A stretch of DNA of 64,000 nt from NCBI RefSeq assembly GCF_010015445.1, contig NC_053133.1, positions 5,496,200-5,560,199 on the forward strand. Direction: 5' to 3'. A program made the position numbers and the translations under genes. This document shows, piece by piece, positions 34,160 through 48,600 of this stretch. Source of the DNA: Perca fluviatilis. Its lineage: Eukaryota > Chordata > Actinopteri > Perciformes > Percidae. Position 1 is the first letter of the stretch. Each line of letters opens with the position of its first letter. The notes beneath the pieces are model-generated. The model was not told the DNA's origin. It ran no database searches and saw only the letters and a program-made list of their open reading frames with translations.

Positions 34160-36130
34160 CATTCTTGTGATGGAAACGTCTTTATTTGTGTAAAGGAAAT
34201 AATCATTCTCCTGTATTCTTCAAAACTTTCTGCATATTTAAAACATCACGTGTTTTTTTTAGGAATCGTGTCCATCTCAACAATAAATCTGTTGGAGAAT
34301 GAGACCTTTTTAAAGCCAGAAGCTGCAAAGTTTAAATCTACATAAATCTATCTTTGTTTTTCATGCTCCCGTTGTGTTCTTTAACCTCCCAATGTAGCAC
34401 AAGTAGACACAGTTCTTGTTTTCCGAAAATGTTTTGAGCCCCCTGAATAGTTATTTTTACATCTTTTGCGGAGTGGGTTGTCTTTCAAATTTTATGACGG
34501 GGACAAATCTACCTTTTCTAAATATTGGGTGGGACGTATCCCCTGCATCCACCTAAAACCTACGCCAATGATAAGGAACAATGGAAGGGTGAGATTTAGA
34601 ATAAGCCAAAACTCAGAAACACGTTCAAATACTTCCATCACATGTCATCTACAGAGAGGACGGTGAAGAACTGCTGCCTGATACAGAGGAGTTCCTCAAG
34701 AGCAGTGTGCACGTCTTTTCTGTGATCTTGGTGTTGTTGAGGATGAATTTCATGCTGTGTTTAGAGACTTGAGGAATCATCTGTTTGGTTGTCTAAAGGT
34801 ATGAATACTGAGTCAGCTCTTTAATGAGGAGATGTTTGTCTTAGCAGGATTTATAGAAAATGTATGGACGCTAAGGCCGAGTACACTGAGTCCAACATAA
34901 TAAGACTTTTCTTGTTATAGAAACTGAATGTTGTGAAATGTTCTTTTTGAATTTGTGGAACTGCTATTGTTCCCGTGGCCGTCCTATGTGTCTAGTATGG
35001 GCAGGCCACTCACATAAACAAATCAATCAGTGTAAGAGGAAGGTTGCGTTACAACCTTCAAGCGTTACATAGTCTTTCATTAGATTAGGTCAAATATAAT
35101 CTAATTTTGAGAAAGTCAATATCAGGAGAAATGATAAAGCATCAGCAGCTCCAGGCCTTAAAGAATAAAGAATAGTCTGTGTCAGCCCTGCACATAGCCA
35201 TCTCAGTCACAACTGGTCTGAAAGCCTCTTTGCCTTCCCTGTCAACATGAATGAGTTTGCTCTGACAGTAAGTTACAGGTCTGATCAAATAAAGTGGGGA
35301 AGTGTGCGCTGCTCTCTGTTCTCATTCTGCAGCTTGGTGCAGTTTTTTTGTGGCAGCCATTCAAGCAAACAGGTTGGTCCCACATCATTAGCTATTAAGG
35401 ACAGTTTCAAAGCACATCAAATTCACATTCCGCAATAAACCGCAGTCCATGCATGTTTGTGATATTCTGTTGAATACATTTTGCATAATATCACATTGTC
35501 ATTCTTCCAAAAGCAAATGATGGCTCGCTGAAATGCATGTAGACATGGAGAAATGCTCTTTGAAAAGAGCTTTTGGAGTCGATATTTTCCCCCATCTCCC
35601 TGGTGCCATCTTCAACAAGTCTCGGCTTCCAAACCTCACTGAGAAGCAGCGAGAAAAGAGATCACACACTGCGGCGGCGGGGACAGGATGCCGGGCACAG
35701 CTGCCAATCCCCCATGAAACCAGCGGCCATGTTGGCATCCTGACATTTCTGACATTCACTTTCTGTTGCCTTTTAGAACGGGCGGCTTTTAGTCTATGGA
35801 ACACTGAACACACACACACAAGCATGCATGCATGCTGTCACTCTAAAGTAAAAAACTAGAAAAGACAGAATGAGAGACATCCAAATGTCAGGCTGGAGGG
35901 TCACTGTGAAACATGACAGGGAATACTGTCGCCTTAGCACAGAGGGGATTTTAATAAATGGGTTCTCTGACCCTGCAGAAATATTCATTCTTAGACAAGA
36001 TGACATTTTATCTTCCTGCCGGTTGCCATGACACACATGACATTTGATGATATTACTGTTTAAATGTTTCAATTTCAAAGTGCGGGGCTAAATTACCAAC
36101 CAGAATGTCCACTGTAGCCTATAGTCTGTA
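34160..36130. other. Intergenic stretch, nothing recognised
   Basis: No conserved coding sequence. The overlapping frames at 35499-35859 on opposite strands lack family motifs. Confidence 0.4.
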
Positions 36131-36134
36131 TGTC

Positions 36135-36137
<3 letters not shown>

Positions 36138-36208
<71 letters not shown>
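36138..36208. repeat. (GT)n microsatellite
   Basis: About 35 GT units. A short (AC)n tract follows at 36419-36450, giving inverse dinucleotide arrays ~210 bp apart. Confidence 0.95.
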
Positions 36209-36209
<1 letters not shown>

Positions 36210-36417
36210 CCTGTCCCGTGGAAGCATCAGCGTGCATATCAACTCACACTCAGATCATACCCACTGACACACACCTCACACCTCTGGCAGCACATCTCGC
36301 CCCTCGGCCACGCCCCCCATCAGACTGCCCCGGCAGGTCGCGCTGTGATGACATCACCTCTGACTGAGCGTGTCACAACCCACCTCCTAATGATGTCTTC
36401 GTTGTGACACCTCTGTC

Positions 36418-36450
<33 letters not shown>

Positions 36451-36458
<8 letters not shown>

Positions 36459-37860
36459 CCACACGCACACAGTCTGTCTCCCTATTTTTAGATAGTATAT
36501 AGTTAATTAACTTTTGCCCAAATATTGCTGAGCATTATTGGCCTATATTAAGAGCAAGAACAAAGTCCTATCAGTCCGTCTCTCATTTTTGGTCCTACTC
36601 AGAATGAGAATCTGCTTTTTTGGGCCAATATGTGTTCACATACTGTACAAGGAATTTGATTGGTTTTGGTTACTGTCAGTGTATACTCACACAGAAACAG
36701 ACACACAGCTGAAACCATGGCAACAAAGCTGAATATGGTGAACATAAACATGTAGCTTTTATGTTCATATAAGTAGGTGAAAGAATATGAATATACAGTA
36801 TATGAACAATACACCAATGAACAACAACATACAATGTCTACGTGTCAAACTGTGCATGTAGATTGTGAACATCAGTAGTGCAGAGTGTAAATCTGCAGGA
36901 ATAAATCCTGAATGCTTAATGGAATAGGTTGCTTTCTATACATGATGTAGATATGTAGAGCTTTATCAGTAACAAATTTGGTCCTGCTCTCAGTGTTCTT
37001 GGTCTGAGCTTAACCTTTTTGATTCCAGTTCAGTAGCATTTCATTTCCCTTGCCTGTTTTCGTTAATCTCTGTTAAGGAGTGGCACTCATTACAAAATAC
37101 AGAAATTTCAAGTCATAAAGTAAGCCTTTGTCAATGGCAAAATATGTTAAGAGCTCATTTCAGCAACCTATTCCCCTACTTAGCCCAACCGCATTGTTTG
37201 TCTCCATATCACATTTGACAGGCTTGTTTTGTGCCCCCCCTCCCCCTTCTTTTTAATAACAATATGACTTGTATCCATGGTGCAGCGGGCGCTGTGCAGG
37301 ATGTCAGTCCACTGTTATTTCCTGAGCAGCGAGCAGGACTGATAAACGGCAGTGATTTGCTGAGCGTTTGACAGTTTGCTTATTTGCCTTTTGCTCAGAG
37401 GGCCCCTCATCAACTAATTTCAACATGGCAGCCTCAGAGGCGCAAGTCTTTGGGGAAATGTCATTTTTAATTAAATCCCAGGTTCTTTAAGATAAGCAGT
37501 TAGGCGTTAATTTCACCCAGGGCGTGACGTTGTCAGGAGCCCAGGAGCTGTCAAAAAGCTGCCCTGTTTTCCCTTTTTTTTCTCCCCTTTTCTCCCCCCC
37601 CCCCAACACTTGCAGACTGCCCTGCCCAAAACCAACCTTCTCTGAATGGTCCAGATTAACAGTCCTTCGGTGCTGTTGTGTATGGTTCCCTTGACATCTT
37701 GGAAATGGTTTTCATGATGTCAATCAGACATTTTCAGGAAGTTTGAAATGTCCAGGAGACATCTTGTTAAGTGATGATAGACATTAAAAATAAATATACT
37801 CTATGTTAGGTGTAGGATTCCTCTAATATCCTGAAAACAAGTACAGTATGTCCTAATGTC
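36451..37860. other. Intergenic stretch, nothing recognised
   Basis: A/T-rich on the left; C/T-rich run at 37560-37605. Nothing coding seen. Confidence 0.4.
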
Positions 37861-37864
37861 AATC

Positions 37865-38835
37865 AGCCAGCAGCAGCTGTTTTCAGTGAGAAAGCTCTGA
37901 TGAAGCCTCTGTCCTCTACCGGCTCAGCAGCAGATAGACAGAAGCCATGTTTCCATCCACTCATTTTTATGCAAATTAATTAATATCGAATGAAAAATGC
38001 CTTATGGAAATAGTAAAATTGGATTGAATTTCATGATTATTGACACAAAGTTTGTACGTTCGATCTCATCGGATTTTCTCTTAATCGGTAAACGGCTTAT
38101 GTGATAAACGCTGATTAATAAATCATGAATTGCGATAACGTTTTAAGTCATTTTATGGTTGCAACCTGCCATAAAATGAAGAAGTATTTCCGCTTTCTTT
38201 GCAGACATGGTGGGTGTGAACGAAAACAGATATAAGCGGACATACAAGGAGAACAGAGACTTTTTCAATGTAATTGTGAGCGCTGTCGTTCCCAAACCAC
38301 AGGCCACCGGCTGCATGTGCATTTACGTACATCTGCATCATCATAGCGATGTTTTGATAGCGTCGCTGTTTTTATTATAGCTTGATATGTCGCTATCAGC
38401 TGGCACATAAGCACTATTACAACTTGAGCAATATGAATCATTTGTAGGTAGACAGCACAATCCATTTTGGCTAGCAAACTTTGTTCGCAAATGTTAGCTT
38501 GAATGTTGTGCGATTCGATGCGAAAATGCATGGAAACACCTTAAAATGTCTCAAATCTTTCAATATACCAATTTGACCGCAAAACAGCATGTGACATTCA
38601 TTATGCACAGGTTTTTATTCGCTTTAAAGTCGTTGGATGGAAACACACTTTCACCGGCTTAATTCACATGAATGTTTTTAGCAAATTTCAGATAATTCCA
38701 TTGAAAAGTGGATGGAAACATACCGTAGCTACAGTCACATACAAGCTGGGGAACACAGCGGAGCATTCAGCAGCTAAAGAGAGGAGCTGGTGGAGACCAA
38801 ACACAGAGCTAGAAGAGAGAGTGCACTGGACTGAC
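37865..38835 (+). repeat. Dispersed repeat split by the 37947-38721 MITE
   Basis: GAAGCCTCTGTCCTCTACC on the left of the MITE and AGCTGGGGAACACAGCGGAG plus GGAGCTGGTGGAGACCAAAC on the right are collinear with 62285-62430. Confidence 0.7.
37947..38721. mobile_element. MITE with ATGTTTCCATCCACT ends
   Basis: ATGTTTCCATCCACT on the left and AGTGGATGGAAACAT on the right are perfect 15-bp inverted ends; GGATGGAAACA also recurs internally (38634-38645), as does GCATGGAAACAC (38528). The element splits a dispersed repeat whose uninterrupted relative is at 62245-62445. No transposase. Confidence 0.72.
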
Positions 38836-38839
38836 ATAC

Positions 38840-39395
38840 ATAAAATAGCAAAAATGTATTATTTTCCTTGGCACCTATCATGTTTTTTCACAAATGATGT
38901 ACATCATTGTGAAAATGGCTTGAAAAATAGTGCATAACTGCTGCAAATGGGAAAAGAATCTTCCTGAGGGAGCATGCCCCTCGAATCCCCGCCCCCACCA
39001 GGTATGGGCTGAACCCCCAATGTTTACAACATCTGGCTCCACCCCAGTTATAGCTTATCTGAGAATTACATGCCACATGATCTTACCATAAAAGTAACAA
39101 TTCCATAAAATGAAAAAAAAATCGTTCAAAGAATGTGTTATTCTATTTATTCTTTATTTTCAGGCCAACAGTAGGCCTATACGTGTCAACTGACAGTGGC
39201 ATATTGTTTAGGTTGTTCAGTTTCTCTCCCCTTGTTTTTCTGTGGGACAAAAAAAAATCTAATTGTCAAAATTCATCCTTTTATTTCTGACAATTTATTG
39301 TAGGCCTATTTCTGACAGCAGTTTTATTTTCTCTCCCTGTCAGAATAAAAGTGTTACTGAATCGTCATCATCAGCTGCCCCAGGTTACATAGACT
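38840..39395. other. Intergenic stretch upstream of ptbp2
   Basis: A/T-rich; no repeat or gene recognised. Possible upstream regulatory DNA, but no specific site can be supported. Confidence 0.35.
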
Positions 39396-39399
39396 GAAT

Positions 39400-39605
39400 A
39401 GTATCTACACATGTGTTTTGGGTCCTGTTGTAGCTGAAGGCAACGCGCTCAACAGCTTCGAGACTTTCCGCCCATTTCCGCCATTGCATCGTCTTGCTAT
39501 TTGCCTCCATTTTACTCTCGTGTGTATGTGTGCGTGCGCAGTGTCGGTGGAAGCTGGAAAGACAACAGGACGAAAAGGACGAGAAATACCTGCAGACATG
39601 GACGG
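39400..39605 (+). promoter_or_regulatory. ptbp2: ptbp2 5' UTR / proximal promoter and first exon
   Basis: The sequence before the ATG at 39598 is CpG-richer than the surrounding intergenic DNA and leads into the start codon and a donor (GTAATG) at 39606. The transcription start is not visible; no TATA box was recognised. The ATG is chosen because MDG plus exon 2 (ISDVAVGVK) matches the conserved PTBP N-terminus. CpG enrichment continues into the start of intron 1 to about 39950. Confidence 0.5.
39598..39605 (+). CDS. ptbp2: ptbp2 coding exon 1 (MDG)
   Basis: Eight coding bases, ATG GAC GG, followed by donor GTAATG. The split glycine codon is completed by the C that opens exon 2. The very short first coding exon is typical of the PTBP family. 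Confidence 0.85.
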
Positions 39606-42600
39606 GTAATGTTTCATCACTACATGTAGTTTTGACTTATACATGAGTGTGTAAAATAATGCGTCATATTTAGGAGAAGCCGAGGAGGAGTCGCGTGCTG
39701 CTGCTGTTAACGGGTTTCCATAGCCACGCGCTCTCTGCCATTAAGGAAGTGTCTCGTGTTAGCATGCCTTAATAACTTAGCTTTATTACATCGGCTGCTT
39801 TGCTACCTCTTTGATAAACATGCTCAGGTAGACGTGTTAATAATGTTTCCTCCACAGTAATGTTAGCGTTCTGCCGCAGCTAGTGGAGTTTAGCCACCGC
39901 CATGCTAACTAATGTAACGTTACAGTAACGTCGGTCCTTTGTGTTGAAGCTAACTGTCTTAGCTGACTCTACAGGATCTCCTTGTCACTGCGTGCTGCTT
40001 TTTTTTATACATCAGACACTTGTATGATGTAGCAAAGCTGCAATGAGCTAAATGATAAACAACGTTGATACATGTGACTGCAGCAGTGTTAACGTTGGAC
40101 GTTCTATAAAGTGTATGTTCCATCCGAGGTTACATGAAGTGTAGTCGGGTGTGTCAGTCATAGTCCGGGGGTGGACCACCGCGCATGGAGCGTGACCTCA
40201 ACACTGGAAGATGTGATGAATCGTTAACGAGCCCCTTGGGAAACTGGTAGTTAGGACAGCATGGGGCCAGATCGTGTTGATGTCGTTATACAGACATATA
40301 TGTACATACACAAACATAATGCGGTTTTAACCTACATGTTGGGAGGGGGAAGTGTGAACTAAGAGGCACTGGTATCAGGAGGCAGTCTCTCTTCAGAATG
40401 AAGGCCTGGGAATGTATCAGTAGGTTTTCAATCTGCAAACAACAAATAACTGAACAGCTTTGGTCGCAGTGGGAGTAACCGTGTTGTTGGGCTTGTAGGT
40501 GGACTGAAGTAACTGGTGTTAGTTTATAACATTTCTATGTCTTACTGTAACAAAGATCTTTTAACAAGATGCCACACTACATGTTTCATGTTCTAGGACA
40601 TTTTCAAAATTACGTCTTGTGTGCCTACATTTACCTTCAATTTAAGCCCTATCTTCCCACAACATTGGTTAGGGGAATACAATCAGATACAGATTTATGA
40701 AAAAGGAAATGTGGGAACATAGGGCCTAATTTTGGAAAATAAATCCTAGAACTGTGGGAACACAGCCTAATTTTGAAAGAAATCTTAGAAATGTGGGAAC
40801 ATAGGGCCTAATTTTCAGTGGAAAAAATAAATCTTTGAAATGTGGGAACATAGGCACGCTCCCGTAGTCAAGACCACCTAAACCGAGACCAAGTCATTAC
40901 CAAGAACATAGTGTATCGAGACCGAGGGTTGGAGACGGAGACAAGACCAAATAACTGAAACATACAGTGTAATAACTAGCTAATAGTCCCAGATATGTCG
41001 GTTAGTGTTACATTGCAGAATTTACACACTGCTATGCGTTTTCTTTTAGATGTTGTTTTGCAAATGAACTCTTTAAAAAAATATAATGAATAAAATGTTA
41101 TTACCGAGGATTTGGCTGACATCTCCTAGACAGCCAGAGCTTCTTCTCCGACCACCTACATTCACTTTGGGTTTGTGTGTTAAGGGGGGCGGGGAACGGG
41201 GGTTACCAGTAACACGTTGCAGACTAGAAATGAGTCAAGTTATTGGTTGCATTTGAAGCAGGGAGATTTACATCCAGTCACAGTAATGATGTTAACAAAT
41301 AAATCAGATGATACACAGGCAAATTAGTGATATACCTGCAGTTGTGGTCTTGAAATAAAATTCCCAGTCCTCTTCATCCGAGACCGGGACATGACAGAGT
41401 AAAAATGTGCTTGATTCCGAGACGAGACCCAGACCTTGAAAAAGGTCTTGAGACCAAGACCGGTCTCCAGTACTTACAACACTAGAACATACAATTGTCA
41501 GCCAGCAATTTAGCCTTGGTTATAGACCTGTAACAAGTTGTGTATCTGACAGTGTCTTGTTTTTCTCTCTTTCAGCATCAGCGATGTTGCAGTTGGAGTG
41601 AAGGTGGGTTTTCTGCTTTAATATTTGCTTAGTGTTCACTACACACATCCTGTGAGCTTGCCTTGGACACTGTATGTGTGTTTTTTCTGCTGCATTAATA
41701 AGGAACATGCACATTCTTATAACTTGTACGCTGCTGTTGAACAAGAAGAAGACATACTTAATTAATCCCGCAAGGAGAAATTACATTTTTTCCCTCTGTT
41801 GTTACAATTACACACCGGCATACACAACAAAAAACAAACAGCCCGATATTAGAGAGATGGATGTTGGGAAACAGAATTTTGTTCCTACATACCTCTAGTC
41901 TGACATTGCCAGACCAATTCACAAATGCGAGTCAGTGTGGAGCCTCTTAGTTCATTGTCGATTTCCATGGGGAAATGGCCATAGACCAAAATTATGTAGA
42001 CCTATATATATAACTGCTGTGTGTTGTTAGTCTTGTTGGGAGGCTGCAGTGCAGCCCTTTATGTGCTCAGGCTGAAGTGATTAATGCGAGAATGATTGAT
42101 GGCATGCAAGAGTTGGTAGACTGGTTAAACCCAGCCCGATCTGCCGGCGATTTGATTTCGCCCTGCAGCTCAGGCTGGAAACCTGTACGTTTATCTATCC
42201 TACTTCCGTTACAATTTTGCAGGGACCAATCATAAACTGGCTTATCCACCTGGCGCGCTATTGGCGGGTTTAACACGATGACGATAGAGAAGCGACCAAG
42301 CAGCTTCTTGTTTACATTCGGCCACCAAGACGCTGCTGTGTCACCCGGATCGTTGGTCTGATTGGTTGAAGGACTATCAAGTTGTGTACAGAGTCATTTG
42401 AACTATGCCTGTTGATCACGCCTCTTGTGCAGTAGAACATACAGAGCAGACTCCACATCTTAAAAGATTGAGCTTGGTCAGCTGATAGCCAGACTAGAGA
42501 GTTGGATCACAACAGAACAACGTTGAACGCCACAGTCCGGATATGTAATGTTAGTTGAACCAGCTAGCATTAGCTCACTTCATGGCGCTTCTCAACTCAG

Positions 42601-45600
42601 TTACCAGTTGTGGAAAAGCACTGACCTGACTACATTCATATGACAGCTTTAGTGACTTTCACATTAAAAATTAAATAATGAATTATATACTTATATCAAT
42701 AAGGCTTTATTGGTGCCCAAAATTCACGAGCTACCCAGCAGTATGTAAAGTGATATATAAAATATATATGTAAAGTCATTAAAATGAGCACCACCTTTTA
42801 CCAGCTCCAACTTAAAAGCAACACATTAATGCATCAATAATTATAATCCTAATACATATATTTATTGTTCTGAAATGGGCCAATCTGCATGATGAGCTTG
42901 ATTTTGATGCTTACACTTTTTACTTTTAGCATAGACTGTATATACAGGGTGTCCGCTGGGTTTTAAAAAGTATTAGAAGGTAGTAAATTAAATTAGTAAA
43001 AATGAAGGCCATTGAAAGGTATTAATCGCCATTTTACGAGGTATTCATTTTTAGAATTATTTTTTTGCAAACTATGAGTTGTCCATTTTTTTTATTATCT
43101 CTATTTAAGTTGATCTTGTAAAGTTTGTGTCATATTATATCCTATCCCGCATCGGGGGATAGCCTATCTTAGCCTGACAAGCCAGACCCACATCAAGATG
43201 TTGGTTCTGGGAACTCACCATTGGCAGGGCTCAATCCGAGGGGCGGGATAAACCGCTGTCTTTCAAATTCCTTCTGCATGCAATAGGATAGCGCTACAAC
43301 CAGGCAGAGCAACGAAGAAGGTAGCGGAGCTAGTTGATAGATTCAACTTTTGCCGTATCCGGTAGGCAAAACTGTGGATGAAACATTTTGCGCGCTGAAC
43401 TGGATGACTAGTGGCTGCCAGTGTTTGTCAAGTTACTTGGAAATAGTAATTAGTTACTGATTACTGATTACTTCTCCAAGAAAGTAATCCAGTTACTTTA
43501 CTGATTACTTATTTTCAAAAGTAATTAGTTACTTTACTAAGTTACTTTTCAAAAACATGCGTCGGAACGATTCAGAGTCAACAGTGGAAATTGGCAGCAT
43601 GTCCTCGACAATATAGCCAGCGACGAGCTTCTTCAGTTCAGCGGCACTAAGTCCTGTCGCTTTTAAGTCTATTTTCACCTGTTTAGCAGGAGAGGGGCCC
43701 ACGGAGGTTCGCCCGGTAGAGCTGGATGTAGCCGCAGCAGTCATGTCAGTTGGGGGTTCAGGTTTTTTTTCCAGTGAGTTTCACATTCCTGTGCCAGCTT
43801 GCTAGGTGCTTGCTCTGATTTGAAGTGGAATTTTTCGCTGTAGATAACAGTTTTCTTCCCCACGCAGAGTTGGTGGTACTTCGGCGGTTACTTTTTGTCA
43901 CCTTTAACCGAGTCAAACTCAAAGTAATGTCGGTACTTCCAAGCATTAAACGCTGCATGGTCCTGCTCTCTCCCGCGCCCCATGTTGTCTCTTGTTCAAC
44001 ACTACACACGTCGGTGTTTACCACTGACGTCGCGGCGCTCATACGTCATTGTCACTCACGAGACAGTCTCACGAAACAAAATCACGGTTAAGTAACGCAG
44101 TAACGCAGCCTGCTTACGGGGAAGTAACAGTAATCTAATTACTGTTTTTGCAATTGTAATCCCTTACTTTACTCGCTACTTGAAAAAAGTAATCTGATTA
44201 CAGTAACGCGTTACTTCTAACGCGTTACTGGCCATCAGTGGTGGCTGCTGAACGTCAAGCTCCTTAACAGCTTTGACAGCTAAGCTACCTACGCAAAAAT
44301 GGGCAAATGCAAATTTTCCGATAAATGGCTAGAGGACCCGGACTAGAAGAAGAAGAAAAAGGTAAACAACGGCAGAACTGGCAGCAGCATTGCCAACAAT
44401 GCTTCGATTTGATTACCTACTTCAAGCCTTTCATTTGCCATAAAAGAACTCCTCTTAACCCAGTAAGTTTACAAGAGAGACTTGCAGTCACTCTGAGAGT
44501 CCTGGCTTCCGGTTGTCCGCGAACTCATCCATGCTTCCTGTTTCTGCTTTGTCATGTGCTGCTGAAAAAATAGAGTGGTGCACGCCCTCTGCTCGCGCAC
44601 CCAAAATCCTGGCGCGTGCCAGCGAGATCTATGTCACATTGGCGCTTGCCAGTGAGATCTACGTCATTTTGACGTCACATTGGCGTGCGCCAGCTCGGCT
44701 ACGGCTACTGTAAAACGGCCCATATCAATCTCATTAATCACTTTCTGTGCTGTTGCTACCGTTAGGCCTACACCAGTGCCACCGTCCAAACCAACGTTAC
44801 GGCTACAGCATCGACTACGGTATAAACGTATTATACGTATAAACCTGCAACTCAGTGGCGTGTTGGTTTTAAAAAAAATATTGAGAAGGTATTGAATTTA
44901 CTTCCAGGATTTCTGTATATACCCTGATATAACTAGACCTTTACTGAAGTGCCAGTTAATCCTGTGGTCCATCTTACCTGTTAGACATTGTGATTAAAAG
45001 AATCGAAATGCAGTAAAATGTAGTTATCAAAACAAGATGTTTTGTCGTTGTCTTCTAATCTCAAAATGCTCCATAAGGTCGCATTTACTTCCGGGTCCCC
45101 TTACCTCATTTTAGTTTTGTATCTTTCACCAAACACACATTACAATAAATGTAAAGAGACATGCCATAAAGCTGGTATGTAGCCTGCTGTTAATGCCAGA
45201 ACCAGCAGATTTCTTTAAAATATTAGTTTTGAACTTTGATAGCATTAGAATGGCTTTAATGAAACGGCTCAGGCTTGTGTCCCAGCTGATCACCAAAACG
45301 CAGCCGTTTCCTCGGATAAGCGTATTGTTGTGGTTGCCTAACCTGATTTGTTGAGTGCCTGCTGCGTTTCCGTCTGCACAAAACAAAGTTAAAGTCCTCT
45401 CTGGAAGGGAAACGGAACAGTCATAAAACTCTGATTCCTCTGATATGGTGGGTCTTTGTCATCCTGTTTATTTCATCAATATTTCAGTGTCGAGGACAGA
45501 ACAGAGGGGTGCCAGCTGTTGGGACAGAAATCTTCTCTTGGATTCTTGTAGCTCGTGCACTGTGTGCTCACATTCTGGCCCAAGTCAGACAACTTTATTA

Positions 45601-48600
45601 CCCTTCCAATTTATTTGTGTCCTGTCGCCGTAGCAGAGCCTGCAACATCTAGTTTATCGTTACCATAAAGAATGTTAGTGACAAAAGAACAATTGGTTCA
45701 AATGTAGTCGGACAGAAACCACGAGGGCTGTGTGAAGCTATTATAGCGTTATGTGTAATGGGTCCCCAGCCAGGTTCTGCTTCATCCCATCAGTCAGGTT
45801 TAAGAGCACAGGGCGCCCGTCAGCCCCAGCAAGCCTTCTGGGACCGAGCAGAGCTCAGGATGAAATGACACGTCTTGACATCTTAAATTCAGCAAGATTA
45901 AACCCACACCAGAAGAGGAGGAGCAGACCACTCTCCTTCTGTTTTATGTCCCTTTCCACCTACCCCTTTTGTTCCTTTAAACTGTCTTCAGAGACTTCTG
46001 CCTTATTGTTGCCTTTGAGGGCCTGTCTGGAAAATGGAAATAGTTTCCTAGTTTCCCCATTATTTCACAACTGTTCCTGACTGTTGGTCTATGTCTTTCT
46101 TTCTGCAGAGAGGATCAGACGAGCTGAGTATGTACAACAGTCCCAACTCGGGCATGAGCAGTATCAGTGGTGAGTTTGTTCCGACCACCCTTGGACGGGG
46201 GTACGCAGGCAACCATTTGATCGGTAGTGACCGACGGCATTAAAAGGAGTTAAATGGTGTTTGAAAAGTGAACCCCATGGGAGCTGTTTGGTGTGTGAAT
46301 AACATCACGCTCCTCTGTAGGAGGGCACCCACACACCACAACATGTGACTGAAGGATACCTCTGCATTGTAATGCCTCCCCCTGCTATCGGCAGCAGAAC
46401 TAAGGACGACTGCAAGAGTTGGTTATGGCACTACAAAGAAAAGACGGACAAAGTTCACCTACTAAACAACATCTAGTGTCTTTAATCAAAGTCCCAGTCT
46501 ACCATTGCTACACAACGCCCCCCTTCCAAGCTAATGTCACCCCGCCCCAATGTGCCCTGAGATGATTCTCAGACTGCCTTTATTTAGGCACCTGATGTGC
46601 ATTGACAGTTCTTTAATTTCAGGATCCCAGCTTCTACATTTAATGTGACTAGGTCGGTTGTTGTGCTACAAAACAGAATTACTAAATTATTATTCATCTT
46701 AGTAGGTAGTGTGACCGGCACAGGCTACTGTGTACCTTCTCAAAATCATAAGTACTGTGTGTATCCCAGCCTGAAAATATAAATAGTCCCCAACAAATTT
46801 ACTGTTTCGTCCTGTTTTAAAATACATTCTAAAAATGACAGTGGCCAGCTGTTTTAGGAAATGACTGAGATTTTAGTAGTTTATAATCATGACACGGTTT
46901 CAAAGAATGATCTCTTCGGTAGGAACCAATGGGCTTAAGGGACGGACTGACACATTGTTGCTTCTTACCTTTTCCTGAGATGTGTTGACAGTGACAAAAA
47001 TGCAGAATACCATTGCATCGATTGGCACAGGTAATGGATGTTTATGCTACACTTTCAGACGGGGCTTCCAATGGCAGTGACAGTAAAAAGCTTAGGGTGG
47101 AGGAGGCCCCACCATCTCGTGTGCTCCACATCAGGAAGCTGCCCAACGAGGCCTCGGAGACCGAAGTCATCGCCCTCGGCTTGCCTTTTGGCAAAGTTAC
47201 CAATATCCTCACACTGAAGGGGAAGAACCAGGTGAGTGGAGGAAGCCGTGGACATGGTGTATTTGTAAGAACCACATAAGTGTTAGGATTGGATACCGTT
47301 CACATTTTTATCGGTACCGGTACCTGAAATCCGGTTCCGCTACCAAGCAGTACTTTCTCTCGTAATAAAAAAACAAGTCAGTTGTAAAAATAATTCCCAT
47401 TCATCCTGTTTACTTAGAACATTTTTTTTATTTATTTAGAACATTTTACACTTAAAATAAAATAAACAAAGAAATAGCACACCTCCCTCTCTCCTCCCAA
47501 ACCCATCCCTACAACCTAAAATAATAAAATAAAATAATAATCAAATAATTATTAATTTCTTACACTGCACTGTAACTTTTATTCTTGTATTTGTATCTTA
47601 TTATTTTTTTAGTCTCTTTTATTTTGCATGACCATTTTTAATTGCTCTTTAAAGGCTCTGACACACCAACCCGACGGCAGAAAAGGCAGTCGGACAGACT
47701 GCCTCCCCAAGTTGGTAAAAAAAGTGCCTCGGGACACACCGAAGCGACGCAGACTTCAGCGTACGTTCTGCGCGTGCGTGAGATGTAATATGTCTCCATA
47801 ACAGCAGGTGGCGCTAATCTGTATTGACGCCCCAAAAATGAACGAAGGCGTCATATCGGTCTGCCTGCTCCCGGATTTTACAACCGGGCATAATGGCGGC
47901 TTCGTTCGGAATACAATCTCATATTTAATGAAGATAGTTCACCGAAATGTATTTCTGAAAACATTTTAACCGAGAAATAGGCCATGCAGTTGCTGAATCT
48001 GTCTTCATTTCAGATCAACAAAGGTCAGTTTAAAAGATTTTCGTCAGATTTTGAGAGGCGTTAGTCAGGCTCATCCCGCTCGTCATTTCCGGGTTAGCAC
48101 TCCACCAATCAGATTGGTCATTGAGTCCGACTGCCCGCCTTCTGATTCAACAAGTCAAATCGGCCCAAATGAAGGCCGACAGCTCCTCCGACTGATGACG
48201 GCACGGAACACACCGAACAGACTCGAGTCATCGACCTTGCCAGACTGTCCGACGGCCGATTATCGAGTTGGTGTGTCAGCGCCTTTATGTTCGATATTTC
48301 TAAACCTATGTGAAATTACAAATGTCACGGGAAACGCATCAAAATAGATTCATAACAAATACAACAGGTTTATTTCAACTGACAGTCATATTGGACTGGT
48401 CCAACATGAAGAAATAAATAAGGACCATGTCTACAGAACAGGACATGTCCTACTGGTTGGACAGTATAAAATATATAAATAAAGAGAACAGGACATGTTC
48501 TACTGGTTGGACAGTATAACATATAAATAAAGAGAACAGGACATGTTCTACTGATTGGACAGTATAAAATATATAAATAAAGAGAACAGGACATGTTGTA

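Noticed and set aside
35499..35859. Overlapping ~108-codon frames on both strands near 35.5-35.9 kb
   Set aside because: No recognised motif, no splice or promoter context; overlapping open frames on opposite strands are expected by chance in GC-moderate DNA.
40855..41486. Possible hAT MITE (GAGACCAAGACC-rich, right end AGTACTTACAACACTAG)
   Set aside because: The right end looks like a known fish element end, but no matching left end or duplication was found, so it was not listed as an element.
42944..44935. Outer element with CAGGGT ends around the nested hAT
   Set aside because: Only six terminal bases match and the flanks give no convincing duplication.
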